This document shows positions 6,191-8,578 of a DNA stretch of 8,578 nucleotides, one piece after another (the first letter of the stretch is position 1; each line of letters opens with the position of its first letter). The notes beneath the pieces are model-generated. The model saw nothing but the letters and a program-made list of their open reading frames with translations, had not been told where the DNA came from and made no database searches. Source of the stretch: Bacteroidota bacterium (GTDB taxonomy: Bacteria; Bacteroidota; Bacteroidia; NS11-12g; UBA955); the NCBI GenBank assembly GCA_018969565.1, contig JAGWYC010000073.1, forward strand, positions 1 to 8,578, read 5' to 3'. The translations under genes were made by a program, and so were the position numbers.

Positions 6191-8578
6191 TGCAGGAACC
6201 TACGATTACGTTTAACGGAGAACATCTGTTCATCGGCAACCTGGGTCATGCCCTGGTTGTTCTTTCTTTTTGTACCGCACTTTTTGGCGGAATCTTTTAT
6301 TGGCTTTCGGTAAGCAGAAATGACGACAGCCTGCGCAAGGCAGGCAGGGCCATGTTCCTGCTGCATGCGCTGTCGGTACTTGGGGTATTTGTATCGCTGT
6401 TTGTCATCATTCAGAATCATTACTACGAATACCAATACGCCTGGCAGCACAGCAGCAACAGCCTTCCCCTGAAATACATGATATCCTGTTTCTGGGAAGG
6501 GCAGGAGGGAAGTTTCCTGCTCTGGATGTTCTGGCATGCGCTTATTGGGGTAATCCTGGTCTTCAGTGCCAAATCATGGGAAAGCCCGGTGCTGGCCATT
6601 ATGTGTCTGGTGCAGGTTGCCTTGTCCACCATGCTGCTGGGTATCGGTGATGCTCCTTTCAAAATCGGCAGCAGCCCCTTTGAGCTGACCCGCGTTTTGA
6701 GCCCGGATTTATTGCAGGCCCCGGTGCTCCAGACCATGGGCAAGGGCAATTATCTGAAGATATTAACCGATGGCAACGGTCTGAATCCGCTCTTGCAGAA
6801 TTACTGGATGGTGATACATCCTCCAACGCTGTTTTTGGGTTTTGCAACGGCCATTGTTCCATTTGCCTACGCCATGGCTGGTATCTGGACAGGCAGGCTG
6901 CGTCAATGGCTTACACCTGCACTTATCTGGGGATTGATTTGCAGTGCCGTGCTGGGTACCGGAATCATCATGGGCGGTTTCTGGGCGTATGAATCATTAT
7001 CATTTGGCGGTTACTGGGCATGGGATCCCGTAGAGAACGCATCGTTGATGCCCTGGCTGCTGATTATCGCAGCAGTGCATTTGATACTGGTGGCAAGAGC
7101 CACGGGAAGGCACCTGGTTACAGCCATGCTGTTGGTCAGCATTTCGTTCTTCCTGGTGCTGTATGCAACCTTCCTGACCCGCAGTGGGATTTTGGGTGAT
7201 GCGAGTGTGCACAGCTTCACCGATCTGGGTATGAGCGGACAACTGTTGCTCTTCCTGTTTCTATTCATTTTCTTATCTGTATTGTTCAGTACACCTGCCG
7301 GAGAACCTCGCCAGTGGCTGGCTGTGGCCTTTGTCGGATTGATTATGATTAATCTGATACCGGCTGTTTTGGTAGAAGGTGGCTACGCGGTGCCTTCCTG
7401 GCTTGGTGTAGGCATCAGGGTGCTTGATATTTTAGCATTTGTTGTTTCGATGTATGTGTTTGTGCGCAACTTGAACAAGCAGGTAGGTGCGGTCAAAGAA
7501 GAAGAACAACTGTTCAGCCGTGAACTTTGGATGCTGGCAGGCAGTCTTGCCGTGGTACTAAGCCTGGTGCAGGTATTCCTCAGTACCAGTAATCCGGTGT
7601 GGAATAAGTTGTTCGGACTGAATCTGGGCACCCTCAAGGAAGCGGACTACAACCAGGTGCAGTTATGGCTGGCCATGCCGATTTTATTGTTTATCGGCGC
7701 TACCCAATTCCTGGCCTACCGGAAAACGGATGCACGGCAACTGGGTCGCGATATGTTGCTGAGCGCATCCGTGGCGCTGGCCATATCCGTTGCCGTTAAT
7801 TTTTCGTTCCAGATTATCTCATTTAAGTACCTGTTATTCCTGTTTCTGGGGGTGTATGCAGTAGTGGCCAATATTCTGTACCTGAACAGACAGAAGCACA
7901 AACTGAAACTCGGAGGTGCCTCTATTGCTCATGCAGGATTTGGTGTCCTGATGGTGGGCGTGCTGATTTCATCAGTAAATAAAAAGGTGCTGAGCGCTGT
8001 GCCCGTCGATCCTTCCGGTAAAACACCCACTCTGGCGGAAAATATTACCTTGTACAAGAACCGAACGGCCTTGATGAAACCTTACGAGGTTCAGTTCAAA
8101 GGTGTTCATCAGGATGGCCTGAACAAGCATTTTCAAATTCATTTCACCAAAAGAAATCCCAAGGATTCTTCCATTGCCGACAGTTTCTCGCTGTATCCTC
8201 TGGCCCAGAACAACCCCAAAATGGGACTGCTGGCCGAGCCCGATACCCGGCATTACCTCTGGGCCGACTTGTTTACCCATGTAAGTTACGAAAGCAGCCT
8301 GGAACAGGAAGAGCCCTTCGGCGATTTTAAAACCGATACCTTCACCTTGTTTCATTCGAAGCTCAGTGCGGATGGATTACGGAAAATTACGCTGGACTCT
8401 ATCATCACCACTAAGGAAGAATCAACCGGTACCATTCGCATTCAGCCTCGGTTCAGCGTAGAAACCCTGGATGGGGTGTTCCATGCCATGCCGTATCACG
8501 ACTACCAGTTGAATCTGGGTTTAATCGGAACTCGAGATACCATTCTGGATGCAGCGGGATTATTGATTCGTTTTGATA
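6190..8578 (+). CDS. ccmF: CcmF-type haem lyase subunit (CcmF/CcsA superfamily), 3'-partial
   Basis: Open from the ATG at 6190 to the window edge, 796 residues with no stop. CcmF is the polytopic inner-membrane protein that receives haem from CcmE and ligates it to CXXCH apocytochromes. I see about 14-16 membrane segments up to residue 597. Family marks in order: FWEGQEGS (101-108); HPPTLFLGF with His210; the WWD haem-handling loop GGYWAWDPVENASLMPW (273-289); His297 after it; FLTRSGILGDASVHSF with His341; and GASIAHAGFGVLMVGV with His581. These correspond to the four conserved His of E. coli CcmF (H173, H261, H303, H491). After residue 600 comes a long soluble, presumably periplasmic, region rich in beta-type sequence that continues past the window. 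E. coli CcmF has 647 residues in all, so this protein is much larger, as is usual for Bacteroidota homologues. The start is fixed by the TGATG overlap with ccmE. NrfE-type paralogues are possible, but the operon context favours CcmF. Confidence 0.92.
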   Translation, partial: MQEPTITFNGEHLFIGNLGHALVVLSFCTALFGGIFYWLSVSRNDDSLRKAGRAMFLLHALSVLGVFVSLFVIIQNHYYEYQYAWQHSSNSLPLKYMISCFWEGQEGSFLLWMFWHALIGVILVFSAKSWESPVLAIMCLVQVALSTMLLGIGDAPFKIGSSPFELTRVLSPDLLQAPVLQTMGKGNYLKILTDGNGLNPLLQNYWMVIHPPTLFLGFATAIVPFAYAMAGIWTGRLRQWLTPALIWGLICSAVLGTGIIMGGFWAYESLSFGGYWAWDPVENASLMPWLLIIAAVHLILVARATGRHLVTAMLLVSISFFLVLYATFLTRSGILGDASVHSFTDLGMSGQLLLFLFLFIFLSVLFSTPAGEPRQWLAVAFVGLIMINLIPAVLVEGGYAVPSWLGVGIRVLDILAFVVSMYVFVRNLNKQVGAVKEEEQLFSRELWMLAGSLAVVLSLVQVFLSTSNPVWNKLFGLNLGTLKEADYNQVQLWLAMPILLFIGATQFLAYRKTDARQLGRDMLLSASVALAISVAVNFSFQIISFKYLLFLFLGVYAVVANILYLNRQKHKLKLGGASIAHAGFGVLMVGVLISSVNKKVLSAVPVDPSGKTPTLAENITLYKNRTALMKPYEVQFKGVHQDGLNKHFQIHFTKRNPKDSSIADSFSLYPLAQNNPKMGLLAEPDTRHYLWADLFTHVSYESSLEQEEPFGDFKTDTFTLFHSKLSADGLRKITLDSIITTKEESTGTIRIQPRFSVETLDGVFHAMPYHDYQLNLGLIGTRDTILDAAGLLIRFD

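Noticed and set aside
7972..8355. Minus-strand open frames of 60-140 codons in the ccmF region (6109-8355)
   Set aside because: The + strand frame is continuous from 6190 to the edge with many CcmF motifs, so these are shadows.

Overview
The window looks like a chromosomal segment of a member of the Bacteroidota, possibly a Chitinophagales-like lineage (the order is a guess). Four things point this way. There is a large TonB-dependent receptor with an N-terminal carboxypeptidase-like regulatory domain. A secreted protein ends in a type A sorting domain of the type IX secretion system (T9SS), which is essentially confined to this phylum. No gene has a Shine-Dalgarno sequence at a usable distance. 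The cytochrome c maturation genes carry Bacteroidota-type variations. All genes are on the + strand and packed tightly; there is no gene-free stretch longer than about 90 bases. I see no RNA genes, mobile elements, CRISPR arrays or long repeats.

Left part (1-4400): the 5'-truncated receptor gene lacks only about the first ten residues of its signal peptide. It is followed after 58 bases by a gene for a T9SS-exported alpha/beta-hydrolase-fold protein. A Bacteroidota-type promoter (TTTG, 19 bases, TAgtTTaG) lies in that gap, so the hydrolase can probably be transcribed on its own. The hydrolase has glycine where the serine nucleophile is expected, so it may not be an active esterase. A strong intrinsic terminator at 4423-4457 closes this part.

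Right part (4488-8578): a cytochrome c maturation (System I, Ccm) operon in the order ccmC, ccmD-like, ccmE, ccmF. The spacing is 3 bases, then a 4-base overlap (ATGA), then a 1-base overlap (TGATG), which suggests translational coupling. In System I, CcmC and CcmD load haem onto the periplasmic chaperone CcmE, and CcmF (with CcmH in the classical scheme) attaches haem to CXXCH apocytochromes. The system differs from the E. coli one in several ways. CcmC carries a roughly 130-residue extracytoplasmic domain between its first membrane segment and its core. The CcmD-like protein has its own signal peptide. CcmE has Cys in place of the haem-binding His. CcmF has a very long C-terminal region and runs off the right edge of the window. 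No ccmA, ccmB, ccmG or ccmH is visible here.

The two halves are probably functionally independent neighbours separated by the terminator. I see no wholly new system. The items most worth a second look are the nucleophile-less secreted hydrolase beside a receptor, and the CcmC/CcmE variations.
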